In this document: positions 19,185 through 28,049 of the stretch, piece by piece
Numbering within the stretch: position 1 is the stretch's first letter
Layout: each line of letters starts with the position of its first letter
Virus record (IMG/VR): IMGVR_UViG_3300043395_001285
Span: 1-37,377 of that record
Source of the DNA: a virus
DNA: 37,377 nucleotides
Strand: one strand, 5' to 3'
Translations under genes and position numbers: made by a program
The notes under the pieces: model-generated
Seen by the model: the letters and a program-made list of their open reading frames with translations, nothing else
What the model was told of the DNA's origin: nothing
Databases searched by the model: none

Positions 19185-21424
19185 TGGCTAATCCGCCGCT
19201 GGATGACGATATTGCCATGGCGTTGAACATGGCGGCGTTCGTCGACATGCCCGAGGAGGAGGACGAATCACCAAACGACAAGGTCGCTCCTAACCCTCCC
19301 GAGGCAGACGGTACGAGCGCCGACGAGCGCAAAAAGGCAATGATGAGCGCGCTGTATGGTGACGACTTCCCGCTCATCAATGACGACGGCGATGATGCGG
19401 CGTGGTCGCGCTGGGCGCGGCGGCTATGGAATTCGCGCCGTGCCGCTGTGTCCAAGCATATGTATCTGGTCCAGCGCAATCGCATGATGCGCTCCGGAAA
19501 CCAGTGGGTTTCGTCGTCTAATGGCGCACCGTGGTCTGAGCCACCGCGCCCCAAAGAGGCCGCTCGGCTTGTCTATAACATGATTGACAAGGCGCTTGAC
19601 CAGCGCTTGCAGATTATTACGGACCAGCGCCCGGGATTTTCCATTTCTCCGGCTACGCAAGACCCAGATGATAAGCGTAAGGCGTACGCCCGTCAGCTAG
19701 CGTGCGAGTTTCAGTTTGAGCAAATGAGCATGGCTGGCAAGGCCCGTGAGGCGGAGTATTGGGCGCAGACTGACGGCATTTCGTTCTGGCATATGTTTTG
19801 GAATCCGGACAAGGGGCCGTGGGACGAGCGCATGGGCGACAATGGAGAGTCCATGCCCATGGGCGATTTGGACGCCCGTGTCCTGCGCGTTGAGCAGGTG
19901 CGTGTTAGCCCAGAGGCTACGTCAACTGTAGCCCCGTCGTGGATGGTGGTGCGCGATGTTATTCCTAAGGCCGAGGCAGTGGGTCGCTGGGGCTATATCG
20001 GCGCTCAGGCGGCTGATGGCGTGAATTATGTGGGCACGGCGAATCAGGACGTTATGGTCGGCGGGACTGATTTTAACGAGGATTGGGTCCTCAGCTATAC
20101 TGCTGTGGGTGAGGGCGAACGTCTCCGGGACACGGAGACGACTGAGCGATATACGGTTTATTTGGCCCCTCAGCCCGAGATTCTCCCCGAGGGTCTTGAG
20201 GTTGTCGTGGTCGGCGACAAGGTCGTCTTTGGCTATACGGACCTTCAGTTCGGCGTGATTCCTGTCGTTCCTGTGCGCGATGGGTCGTCTGACCCGTCGT
20301 ACTATCCGCGCCCGATTATGGAGCAGTGGATTGATTCGCAGGTCCGCATTAACGCCCTGCTGTCCAAGTGGTACGAGAACATCCGCGTAAACTCCGGTGG
20401 TCGGTTTTTTGCTCGACCGAATACCGTGGTAACTGAGACCTTCTTGGGTGGCGTGACCTCGATGATTGAGGTGAAGGGCGCTGGCGGTCTGTCGGATAGC
20501 ATCCAGCCCTTTAACGGCTTTTCCGTTGGCAACGATGTAAAAGAAGCGCTGGCGCTGGAGAAGGCCGCTTTTGAGGATGCCTCTGGCTATAACGCAGTTA
20601 GCCGTGGGCAGGTGACTGGCGAGTCCGGCCGAGCCATTATTGCCAGCCGCGAGCAGTTGGAGCGCGTGTTTGCACCGCCTGTGCAGGCGCTGGCTAATGC
20701 ATTTACTGACTGGTGCAAGGTCGCGCTGGCAATCATGTCATGGGGCTATGACTTGCCGCGTTCGCTGGGCACGGTCGGCCGCTCGCGCCCAGACCTTGCC
20801 CGGGATATTACTGGTCAGGACTTGGACGGGTCAATCGACGTAAAGGTCGAGGCCGCGACCATGATGCCGATGCCACTCAGCTTCAGGCTGTATATGCTTG
20901 ACAACTGGGTGCAGTCTGGTGTAATTGACATGAAGGAGTATCGTCGGCGTCAGATGTTTGCCGTTACGCGAGACATTTCAACGCCGGACGAGGACCAAGA
21001 AGCACGGGCTAGGCGCATCAGTGATGCCATTCTGCGTGGCATGAAGGTGCCCCCTATCCGGTGGCAGGACAACGAAGCGATTCATCAGGATGTGCTTGAG
21101 CGCGACATCATCCTTCAGGACGACCTCCCGCAGAACGTTATTGCGGCGGCAGAGGAGCGATGGATGGCGCTGGCACAGCAGGCCCAGCAGAAGCTGGCAC
21201 AACAGCAGGGTCCGATGCCGGGTATGCCGAGTGGCATGCCCGAAGGAGGACAGGGCGAAGTGGGCGCGGCCCTAGACAATGCGTCCGCCCTCCCACAGGG
21301 TCAAGTTCCGCTGGCCGCATCGAACCCGCCCGTCGGAGCCGCTCAGGTCGTTTCTCAGATTCTCGGCGGTACCCCCGACGCAGAGCAGGCCGCGCGTGTC
21401 CGCGAGACGCAGACCATTTCGTAA
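19184..21424 (+). CDS. portal protein (large podovirus/P22-like type)
   Basis: 746 residues. The N-terminal 100 residues are acidic. The core pattern (QRNRMMRSGNQWV, then ARLVYNMIDKALDQRLQIIT and RPGFSISPATQDPDDKRKA) matches large portals of the P22/N4 size class. The crown and C-terminal part is rich in Gln, Gly and Met (QAQQKLAQQQGPMPGMPSG), typical of portal tails. It forms the 12-fold ring through which terminase pumps DNA and to which the neck attaches. Its place between terL and scaffold supports the call. Confidence 0.88.
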   Translation: MANPPLDDDIAMALNMAAFVDMPEEEDESPNDKVAPNPPEADGTSADERKKAMMSALYGDDFPLINDDGDDAAWSRWARRLWNSRRAAVSKHMYLVQRNRMMRSGNQWVSSSNGAPWSEPPRPKEAARLVYNMIDKALDQRLQIITDQRPGFSISPATQDPDDKRKAYARQLACEFQFEQMSMAGKAREAEYWAQTDGISFWHMFWNPDKGPWDERMGDNGESMPMGDLDARVLRVEQVRVSPEATSTVAPSWMVVRDVIPKAEAVGRWGYIGAQAADGVNYVGTANQDVMVGGTDFNEDWVLSYTAVGEGERLRDTETTERYTVYLAPQPEILPEGLEVVVVGDKVVFGYTDLQFGVIPVVPVRDGSSDPSYYPRPIMEQWIDSQVRINALLSKWYENIRVNSGGRFFARPNTVVTETFLGGVTSMIEVKGAGGLSDSIQPFNGFSVGNDVKEALALEKAAFEDASGYNAVSRGQVTGESGRAIIASREQLERVFAPPVQALANAFTDWCKVALAIMSWGYDLPRSLGTVGRSRPDLARDITGQDLDGSIDVKVEAATMMPMPLSFRLYMLDNWVQSGVIDMKEYRRRQMFAVTRDISTPDEDQEARARRISDAILRGMKVPPIRWQDNEAIHQDVLERDIILQDDLPQNVIAAAEERWMALAQQAQQKLAQQQGPMPGMPSGMPEGGQGEVGAALDNASALPQGQVPLAASNPPVGAAQVVSQILGGTPDAEQAARVRETQTIS

Positions 21425-21433
21425 GGATGAGTA

Positions 21434-22537
21434 ATGGCACAGTTTGAGGACCCCATCACCTCAGAGATTGACAACGTCACATCGGAAGTGATGAAACAGT
21501 TCATCCCGCAGGATGACACTGAGACCCCCGCCCCCGATACACCCGAGGTCGCAGAAGAGGAATCTTCCGACGACCACGAAGGTGCCGAGGAGGAGGTAGA
21601 AACGTCTGAGGAGTCTGAGGAAGCGTCCGAAGATAGCGACGAAGAGTCAGAGGCCGAAGATAAGGTGGAATTGCCGGAAGGCATGGTCGCGGTCAAGACC
21701 ATTGCCGACAAGCTCGTGACTGAGTTTGTGGTCAAGGATGATGGGGGAGAGGAGGTTGAGCCGCCTGCCCTCATGATTGAGTACAAGGCCAACGGCAAAA
21801 TGCGGAAGGACCGACTGGACCAAGTCGTCAAGCTGGCCCAATTCGGGGTGTATAATCAGGAGCGCGAGCAGAACCTGCTGGCCCAGCAGGATGAAATGAC
21901 CAAGGAGGTAGAGTCTATCGCCGAGCAGTTGTCGGTCCGTGAGGACCAGCTACGCAAACTGCTTGAAGACGAAGAGGCTTATCTCAAGGTCCGCGAGCGT
22001 TACCTGCTTGAGAACGCGCCTGAGCGTCGAGTTGAGCGTGCTGAGTCCGAGGTCAAGGAGCTTCGGCAAAAGCAAGTCGACGAGCGTCGAGTGGCGCAGG
22101 CAGAGCAGTTCTACGTCGGTACGGTGATTCCGTCGCTTGAAAAGATTGCGTCGGAGTTCCCCGAGGTGGAGCTTGAGGAAGTGTCGGCGCAGTTCAGCGC
22201 GGCCCTTGTGCCGGTAATGAAGAACGGCGTCGTCCCTGCCGAGTTGTATCCGCAGGTTGAGCAGTATATCGAGACTGTTCTGCGTGAATGGGCAGAGCAG
22301 AAGCATACCGCCCGTGTAACTCGCTATCAGGGCGAGAAGGCCAAGGCGGAGAAGGAGGCTGAGGCCGCGAAGGTGGCGGCGGCTAAGGCTAAGCGCAGTG
22401 CGGCGACGGCGGTTCGTCCGGCAGTCCGGTCAAGCGCCAATGTCACTAAGGCCACCACCAAACCCAAGGCTAACATGTCGGTTGAGGACGCCGAGGAAGA
22501 CGCCCTCAATTCCGTGCTAGCATCACTTCGTACTTAA
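21434..22537 (+). CDS. capsid scaffolding protein
   Basis: 367 residues. The first 85 residues are very acidic (ESEEASEDSDEESEAEDKVE). A long coiled-coil middle follows (EREQNLLAQQDEMTKEVESI, then REDQLRKLLEDEEAYLKVRE), and the C-terminus is Ala/Lys-rich (KAKAEKEAEAAKVAAAKAK), the common make-up of scaffolds that bind capsid through a basic helical end. It sits directly before the major capsid gene. It may also carry an unrecognised protease role, but no catalytic motif is seen. Confidence 0.82.
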   Translation: MAQFEDPITSEIDNVTSEVMKQFIPQDDTETPAPDTPEVAEEESSDDHEGAEEEVETSEESEEASEDSDEESEAEDKVELPEGMVAVKTIADKLVTEFVVKDDGGEEVEPPALMIEYKANGKMRKDRLDQVVKLAQFGVYNQEREQNLLAQQDEMTKEVESIAEQLSVREDQLRKLLEDEEAYLKVRERYLLENAPERRVERAESEVKELRQKQVDERRVAQAEQFYVGTVIPSLEKIASEFPEVELEEVSAQFSAALVPVMKNGVVPAELYPQVEQYIETVLREWAEQKHTARVTRYQGEKAKAEKEAEAAKVAAAKAKRSAATAVRPAVRSSANVTKATTKPKANMSVEDAEEDALNSVLASLRT

Positions 22538-22550
22538 CAGGATATAGACA

Positions 22551-23891
22551 ATGCCCGCTCCCGTTGTTATCGGCGACGCAGAGCTGACTGGCCTGCTCAA
22601 GCAGGTGTACAGCCAGTATCGCGTGAAGGTTCAGAACCTTGTCACCCCGCTTCTTGCTCAGCTTCAGACTGCCAAGGCTGGCGGTCCGCGCAACATGCGT
22701 TGGGGTGGTCAGGGTGTGTATTTTGATGTTGTGGTTGGCCGTCCGGCTGGCTCGGTGTTTTCGTCCGCTGGCTATTTTCCGTCGGACACGACTGCGACGG
22801 AAAAGCAGGCCAACGTTGGCGTGACCCGTGCGTACACCACCCGGCAGATTGACGGGCTGGCGTTTGCTGGCACTCGCTCCAAGGAGGCCGCGTTTGAGAC
22901 CATCGCCAAGAAGACGATGGAGGAAATCCGCGAGGCGTCCAGCCAGCTTATGCAACAGGCGCTTCACAACAAGCCTGATGGCGTCATGGCCCTTATTGGG
23001 ACCTCTGGCGTTACCAGCACCACCGAGATTGTCGTCACTTCGCCTTATGGCGTGGCTGGCGCTGGTCAGGGTGGCCTGCTCCTGACCGTTGGCGATAGCA
23101 TCGCGGTCCTTAACGGGTCCACGAATGCAGTGCGTGGCCGGGCGCAGATTCAGACCATCACCAACTCTGGTGACAATGCGACGCTTACGCTCAGCGCCGC
23201 GATTGCTTCGATGGCTGATGCCGACAAGATTGTCAAGATTACGGCGAATACGTCTGATGCGTACTCGACCTCGTATGCCATGAACGGTCTTATCAACATC
23301 ACCAACCGTGGCAACTCTGGTGGCGGGACGGCGTACAACGAGCTTCATGGCCTGTCGTCGGCGACCTACGCCATTTGGAACGCCACGCAGATGGTTGCTG
23401 GCACGGATACTCCGGATGCCGCTCAGCCGACCGAGTCGGACATTTGGGACCTCATCCAGCTTATTGCCGCGCGGTCTGGCAAGGATGCCTCGAAGCGTCC
23501 GGGCGAGTTCCTGCTCATGACGACTCCGGGCATCGCCAAGAAGCTCATGGAGTCGATGGTCGGTCAGCGTCGCTTTACGGCTGGTGAGATTTCGACCACC
23601 ATCAAGGGCGGGTACAAGGCTGTCGAGATTTGCGGCATCGCCTGCGTGACCGACCCGTATGTGCCTGCTGGCACCATCTATCTCCTCCATGTGCCGTCCC
23701 TCTCGTGGGTCGATGCCAAGGATTGGGGCTATGTGGAGTTCGAGGGCGCCGGGCCGTGGCGTTGGCTTCAGGGGCGTGATGCCTTTGAGACGACCTACTC
23801 GTGGTACGGGAACCTTGCGTGCCTCCAGCGCAATGCGCACGGGAGCATCATCGGGTACACCGACACGAAGCGCTACACCCACGTTGTCTAA
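22551..23891 (+). CDS. major capsid protein
   Basis: 446 residues, following the scaffold gene. It opens with a helical N-arm (AELTGLLKQVYSQYRVKVQNL). A P-domain-like part includes an E-loop-type segment (YFDVVVGRPAGSVFSSAGYF), and the A-domain-like part is Gly-rich. A helix (FETIAKKTMEEIREASSQLMQQAL) lies at the expected spine position. The C-terminus is aromatic (WVDAKDWGYVEFEGAGPWRW). The HK97-type fold is inferred from size and layout. A GC-rich stem-loop just after the stop would keep its mRNA abundant over the next genes. Confidence 0.82.
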   Translation: MPAPVVIGDAELTGLLKQVYSQYRVKVQNLVTPLLAQLQTAKAGGPRNMRWGGQGVYFDVVVGRPAGSVFSSAGYFPSDTTATEKQANVGVTRAYTTRQIDGLAFAGTRSKEAAFETIAKKTMEEIREASSQLMQQALHNKPDGVMALIGTSGVTSTTEIVVTSPYGVAGAGQGGLLLTVGDSIAVLNGSTNAVRGRAQIQTITNSGDNATLTLSAAIASMADADKIVKITANTSDAYSTSYAMNGLINITNRGNSGGGTAYNELHGLSSATYAIWNATQMVAGTDTPDAAQPTESDIWDLIQLIAARSGKDASKRPGEFLLMTTPGIAKKLMESMVGQRRFTAGEISTTIKGGYKAVEICGIACVTDPYVPAGTIYLLHVPSLSWVDAKDWGYVEFEGAGPWRWLQGRDAFETTYSWYGNLACLQRNAHGSIIGYTDTKRYTHVV

Positions 23892-23904
23892 CCTCTGACC
23901 GTGC

Positions 23905-23928
23905 GGGGTGGGGTTTCGGCCCCACCCC
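23905..23928 (+). terminator. GC-rich stem-loop after the major capsid gene
   Basis: GGGGTGGGG pairs with CCCCACCCC around TTTCGG. No U-run follows; the ribosome site GGAGG and start of the next gene come within 20 bases. It most likely limits readthrough or blocks 3' exonucleases, giving more capsid than downstream product. Confidence 0.65.
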
Positions 23929-23943
23929 CCATGGAGGAATCCA

Positions 23944-24372
23944 ATGGCTTTTAATTTCTTTAGCCCGAAGCCGGGGCGCTTTGGTATTGCTACGACGTTG
24001 TTGGTCGGGCGGTGCCAGACGACCATGGCGAATGGCGTTACGTATCAGTTCGGGTCGCACCCGGCAAAGTGCCTGATTAGCCGGGCAGTTGTGTCGGCCT
24101 TGACGGTTCCTGTGTCTAATGCTGGAACCATCACTGGCGTTCTCCAGAAGTACGATGCGTCTGCGAATGCGGCCGTGACCCTTACTGGGAACGTCAATCT
24201 TGAGGCACTCACCGCCAAGGAGGGCACCGCTGTGTCACTCCTGACGACTCTGACTGACGCCCAGAAAACGCTTGATACTGGCGACACGCTTCAGTTCGTT
24301 ATTACCAGCGGCACCGTGGATACCCAGCCGGTTGACCTGATGGTCAATACCGAGCTTCTGGTGCTTGAGTAA
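23944..24372 (+). CDS. putative head-decoration/minor head protein
   Basis: 142 residues from ATG 23944, directly after GGAGGA; the longer frame from 23908 would include the terminator stem. MAFNFFSPKPGRFGIATTLL is followed by a beta-rich body (VSALTVPVSNAGTITGVLQK, then AVTLTGNVNLEALTAKEG). A position right behind the capsid gene and a small beta-rich sequence suit a decoration or head-completion protein. No family recognised. Confidence 0.6.
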   Translation: MAFNFFSPKPGRFGIATTLLVGRCQTTMANGVTYQFGSHPAKCLISRAVVSALTVPVSNAGTITGVLQKYDASANAAVTLTGNVNLEALTAKEGTAVSLLTTLTDAQKTLDTGDTLQFVITSGTVDTQPVDLMVNTELLVLE

Positions 24373-24377
24373 CATCA

Positions 24378-24824
24378 GTGAGCGTTATACTTTATAACGC
24401 TTCTGGCAATCCCGAGCCGTCGCCTGAGATTCAGCGGCGGCTTCGGGCGCTAGATAGCCGTCTGTATCTAGAGTTTTTGCCTGACTTCAATAAGCATTGG
24501 GTTGTCAAGTGCAGGTGGAAGGATGGCGACCGTCGCTGGGAAAGGGTGCGAACTGGGGCAATTAGCGAGTCTCAGGCATCTGACATTGTCGGTTGGTTGC
24601 CAGTAGATTGTTCCGTGGACGAGGCTCCTGCATATCTTGAGAAGTCTTTGGGTATCTTTAGTCATCGCACTGCAGACCGCGTTTTGTTTGATGTGGAGCG
24701 CTGGAATGGTACGTCGGCAGGTGAAGGGCAAGTAGACGATGTGTTGCGCGATTTGGCTGACAATAGGTACGGACAGAACGAGTCTCGCGTGACTGGCAAT
24801 AGGACGCGGCATGTAATCGCGTAA
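24378..24824 (+). CDS. conserved virion-region protein of unknown function
   Basis: 148 residues from GTG 24378. The N-terminus (PSPEIQRRLRALDSRLYLEF) and WKDGDRRWERVRTG look like a small alpha/beta domain, and a helical acidic-basic end follows. It lies between the head and neck genes and may be a head-completion or assembly factor. The ribosome site is weak, so coupling to the previous stop is likely. Confidence 0.6.
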   Translation: MSVILYNASGNPEPSPEIQRRLRALDSRLYLEFLPDFNKHWVVKCRWKDGDRRWERVRTGAISESQASDIVGWLPVDCSVDEAPAYLEKSLGIFSHRTADRVLFDVERWNGTSAGEGQVDDVLRDLADNRYGQNESRVTGNRTRHVIA

Positions 24825-24834
24825 GGGGGTTGGC

Positions 24835-25533
24835 GTGGCCGTATTGACGATTAACGAGATTGTTGCACAGACGCGCCAAGTCATGGACGCCGTCGGCTCT
24901 GACCGGTGGAGCGACGACGAAATTGTCGCCTCCCTGAACTATGTGTATGATGCTGAGTGGGGTCGCTTGCTATCTGCGGCTCCATATTATCGCTTTAATA
25001 AACTGACAATTACTCCGAATAACGACGGTACCTTCCCGTTGTCTTCGTTGAGTTCTGGGTCTGGCAATAATCAGAAGAACTTTTTCCGCGTACTGTCCAT
25101 CAACGATGGAAATGTTCAGTACAGCGAAACGCGGTTTCAGGACATTCCGCTTGCTACGTCATCGTCATACATGCCGTATCTGCGGAAGATGTTCTACCTT
25201 GCTGGAGAGAATTATCAGGTTCTTCCGGCCGCGTCGACCACGCTGACGGTCGTTGTCAATTACAAGCCTACGTCGATTCGCGACTATGTAAACGACGGGG
25301 TGATTGACAAGTGGGACATTCCCATTGACTGGCCTGAAAATAACGAAAATGTGTTGGTGTATTTGACGGCTGGTCGCCTAATTGCTAAGGGCGGAGCCGA
25401 GCTTCAAGCGTCTGCGACGTTTGCCAGAATTGGCGACGAGGAGCGTGCTGACATGCTTGACGAGATTCGCCGTCGCACCATCAACCCGACGCGCATGGCC
25501 TACCCCGACACTGCGTCTGATTGGGGTGGGTGA
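24835..25533 (+). CDS. head-tail connector / tail accessory protein
   Basis: 232 residues from GTG 24835 (GGGGG upstream). TINEIVAQTRQVMDAVGSDR, then WSDDEIVASLNYVYDAEWGR is the typical opening helix pair of phage adaptor proteins (P22 gp4 and T7 gp11-like), which bind below the portal. The later LTAGRLIAKGGAELQASATF and ADMLDEIRRR helices fit the adaptor's helical barrel. It overlaps the next start as TGATG. Role from pattern and position. Confidence 0.68.
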   Translation: MAVLTINEIVAQTRQVMDAVGSDRWSDDEIVASLNYVYDAEWGRLLSAAPYYRFNKLTITPNNDGTFPLSSLSSGSGNNQKNFFRVLSINDGNVQYSETRFQDIPLATSSSYMPYLRKMFYLAGENYQVLPAASTTLTVVVNYKPTSIRDYVNDGVIDKWDIPIDWPENNENVLVYLTAGRLIAKGGAELQASATFARIGDEERADMLDEIRRRTINPTRMAYPDTASDWGG

Positions 25534-27053
25534 TGCGTGACGCCCAAGCAAGTTTTGCCGGTGGGCTGAATACCGTATCGGATGACATTGCCCTTCAGCC
25601 AAATCAGGTTCGGCTGGCGCAAAACGCGCGCTTGACCGAGTATGGAGCTATCACCAAACGGTACGGTAGCATTGTATTGGCGACTGCCGCACTTCCTGCA
25701 ACTCCGCGAAATGGCTATAGCTGGTTTCGGGATAATGGAGATGTGCAGGGAATGGCTGTTGCTGGCTCAACACTGTACACCATCAACATGCTGGCGACTC
25801 CGGGGTCGGCGGCATGGACGGCGCGCACTGGGGTGCTGTCTAGTACTGTCGTTCCTAGCTTCGCATCATTTATCAGCAATGGGTCCGCAGATGTGGTATA
25901 CATTGCCGACGGCGGTTTGTTAAATAAGTGGACTGGAACGACGCTTTCCGAAATCAATAACACGCAGGATTGCAAGTTTATCAAGGTGCATAATCAGCGG
26001 CTTTGGGGTGCTGGTTCTTCCACCTATCCTGACTCCATTTTTTACTCCAAGCTGAACGACGGCGACGAGTTTGGGTATGGTCAGGGCGGACAGATTGTTG
26101 TGCGGACATTCAGCCACGAGCGGATTGTTGGGCTGGCTTCCGTTGGCTCGTCCTTGCTAATTTTTCATCGGCGTGGAATTTCTCGCTTGACTGGATTTGG
26201 GCAAGACGACATTACCGTCCAGCCCGAAGGGGTATCTACGCAAACTGGCACGATTGCTCCTCAGTCTATTGTTGAGGCTGATGGCGTTGCGTTTTTTGTG
26301 TCTGACCGTGGCGCGTTCATGGCAAGCGAGGGAAGCGTTGCGCCTCTCGGCACTCCGACTTCCCCTGACCCAATTCTTCCGCTGGTCCGTAGCCTGAGCA
26401 CTACGTCTTTGGCTGATGTGCGCGGTGTCCTAAGCCGAAAGACGCAGGAGATTTGGTGGTTTATCCCGGGGTATGGGGTGTATACGTATCACCTAATTCT
26501 TCGGGCTTGGTCAGGGCCGTGGATTGGAGAATACGAGACTACCGCGTGTATGTGGCAAAGTCTAGCTGGTGGTTCGGCGGAAGACTTTGTTATTCGTGGC
26601 GATTCCAGTGGCGCTGTGACTGTGTCTGACTATTACGGCTCGCACAGTGACGGGGCGACGATTGCCGATTTGGATGGCGGAGACCCGATTGTCATGGCCG
26701 TGCAGTTGCGGCGCCTGTACTTTGGCGACGACTCTATTGCCAAGATGTTTCGATATGGGTATCTGACGGCCGTTATCCCCGGGGAGTCCACCGTTACCGT
26801 TGACTGGGCGAGCAACTTTGGGAACTATCCACAAAGGACCATTACGTCTGGCAATGGTGGAACGTGGGATGCTCCGGGCGCTAAATGGGATGTTGCCGGA
26901 GATGTGTGGACGGATTCCGGTGGTTCTCAGAATTACAGAGTCCAGCTTTCAGGCTCTGGCTATTATGTCGATGTAACGCTTGGGCATTCAGGATTTAACG
27001 AACCAATCATCAGCCGTTGGCAGATTGACGGCGCACCACTAGGCAGGAGATAA
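25533..27053 (+). CDS. beta-propeller tail/neck protein (P22 gp10-like, tentative)
   Basis: 506 residues from ATG 25533. The opening QASFAGGLNTVSDDIALQPN then QVRLAQNARLTEYGAITKRY is common to phage proteins that coat the neck or tail and are predicted beta-propellers. Repeated strands follow (VVYIADGGLLNKWTGTTLSE, VSDRGAFMASEGSV, IVMAVQLRRLYFGD). P22 gp10, the DNA-stabilisation protein, has the same size and fold and follows the gp4 adaptor, as here. Homology is not visible by eye, so the name is tentative. Confidence 0.65.
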   Translation: MRDAQASFAGGLNTVSDDIALQPNQVRLAQNARLTEYGAITKRYGSIVLATAALPATPRNGYSWFRDNGDVQGMAVAGSTLYTINMLATPGSAAWTARTGVLSSTVVPSFASFISNGSADVVYIADGGLLNKWTGTTLSEINNTQDCKFIKVHNQRLWGAGSSTYPDSIFYSKLNDGDEFGYGQGGQIVVRTFSHERIVGLASVGSSLLIFHRRGISRLTGFGQDDITVQPEGVSTQTGTIAPQSIVEADGVAFFVSDRGAFMASEGSVAPLGTPTSPDPILPLVRSLSTTSLADVRGVLSRKTQEIWWFIPGYGVYTYHLILRAWSGPWIGEYETTACMWQSLAGGSAEDFVIRGDSSGAVTVSDYYGSHSDGATIADLDGGDPIVMAVQLRRLYFGDDSIAKMFRYGYLTAVIPGESTVTVDWASNFGNYPQRTITSGNGGTWDAPGAKWDVAGDVWTDSGGSQNYRVQLSGSGYYVDVTLGHSGFNEPIISRWQIDGAPLGRR

Positions 27054-27054
27054 C

Positions 27055-27660
27055 ATGGCTACCGAAGTTGGCGGACATTCAATTCCAAGTTTTGTCACTC
27101 CGGGCACCGGGTCGTCTTTGGCGTCATCTGTGGTGCGCGGGAATTTCAATACCATTCAGGCCGCGTACGTTGCGCATGATGCCGACCCCGGCATTCACCT
27201 TCAGTCTGGCACGTTGCCTGCGGCTGGGTCTACTGGGGCGAAGTTTATTACGGCGACCACTGTTGGCTCGCGCGTCCAGTACAAGTTGCTATACGATGAC
27301 GGCGCAAACTGGCAAGAAGTTACTGGCCTAACGTTTGCCGTTACGAATGGTCAGCCCGGCATCCACGAAGCCGGGAATATTGGCTCTGGCCTGACCATCA
27401 ACTGGAACAACGGCCCAATTCAGCGAGTCACGCTGAATGCAACTGGGCAGACGCTCAGCTTCTCGAACGCGGTTGCCGGGAGCACCTACACGCTGATTCT
27501 CGTGCAGGACTCTGGTGGCGGCAAAAGTGTCACGCTGACTGGCTGGGACTTTGGTGACAACACTCCGCTTTACAATACCAGCGGAAGCAAGAAGAATGTG
27601 GTGTCGGCAATGTATGATGGCACGGAATATCTTGCGGCGTTTGCCGTTAAGGGTGCCTAA
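27055..27660 (+). CDS. tail/fibre-associated structural protein
   Basis: 201 residues. A Gly/Ser-rich start (GTGSSLASSVVRGNFNTIQA), then a beta-rich domain (RVTLNATGQTLSFSNAVAGS, then YTLILVQDSGGGKSVTLTGW). The second half resembles fibre head or adhesin domains. It is one base after the propeller gene's stop and overlaps the next gene as TAATG. Confidence 0.62.
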   Translation: MATEVGGHSIPSFVTPGTGSSLASSVVRGNFNTIQAAYVAHDADPGIHLQSGTLPAAGSTGAKFITATTVGSRVQYKLLYDDGANWQEVTGLTFAVTNGQPGIHEAGNIGSGLTINWNNGPIQRVTLNATGQTLSFSNAVAGSTYTLILVQDSGGGKSVTLTGWDFGDNTPLYNTSGSKKNVVSAMYDGTEYLAAFAVKGA

Positions 27661-28046
27661 TGCTTGTCCCGCGCTTCTTTGTCTCTAGTGCGTATGGCTC
27701 GACTAACATCGAGTCATTGACTGCGGCAACGTCTCGCGTAATGTCGTGCGCAAGCTCGTGGCAAATCACTGCTACGTGGGCCATTCACAATCCGAACAAT
27801 ACGCTGTATTCGTTATCGCTGTATCTTGTACAGCCATCGTCGACGCTGTTGCTTTCCAATCAGACATGTGCCTCTGGCAACTATGTCTACGAAACCAACA
27901 TGTACGGCAATCCGACGTTTGTGATTCCGTACAACACGACCAACATGCAGTTTGAGATTCGCTTGATTCAACGTTCTAATAGCTCGGTTGTTCAGTCGCT
28001 CACATCGAACGTTGTTTCTGAACAGTGGACCGCCTGCCCCCCGTAA
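27660..28046 (+). CDS. small beta-rich tail protein
   Basis: 128 residues with strand-rich Ser/Thr/Tyr/Asn content (SWQITATWAIHNPNNTLYSL, then NTTNMQFEIRLIQRSNSSVV). It carries several cysteines and no recognised domain. It is probably a fibre- or tail-associated protein because it lies directly before the long fibre gene, three bases away. Confidence 0.6.
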   Translation: MLVPRFFVSSAYGSTNIESLTAATSRVMSCASSWQITATWAIHNPNNTLYSLSLYLVQPSSTLLLSNQTCASGNYVYETNMYGNPTFVIPYNTTNMQFEIRLIQRSNSSVVQSLTSNVVSEQWTACPP

Positions 28047-28049
28047 GCC

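Noticed and set aside
22506-24026. 506-residue leftward frame opposite the major capsid gene
   Set aside because: It is the antisense shadow of the capsid gene, with Arg/His-rich filler and no ribosome site or family pattern.
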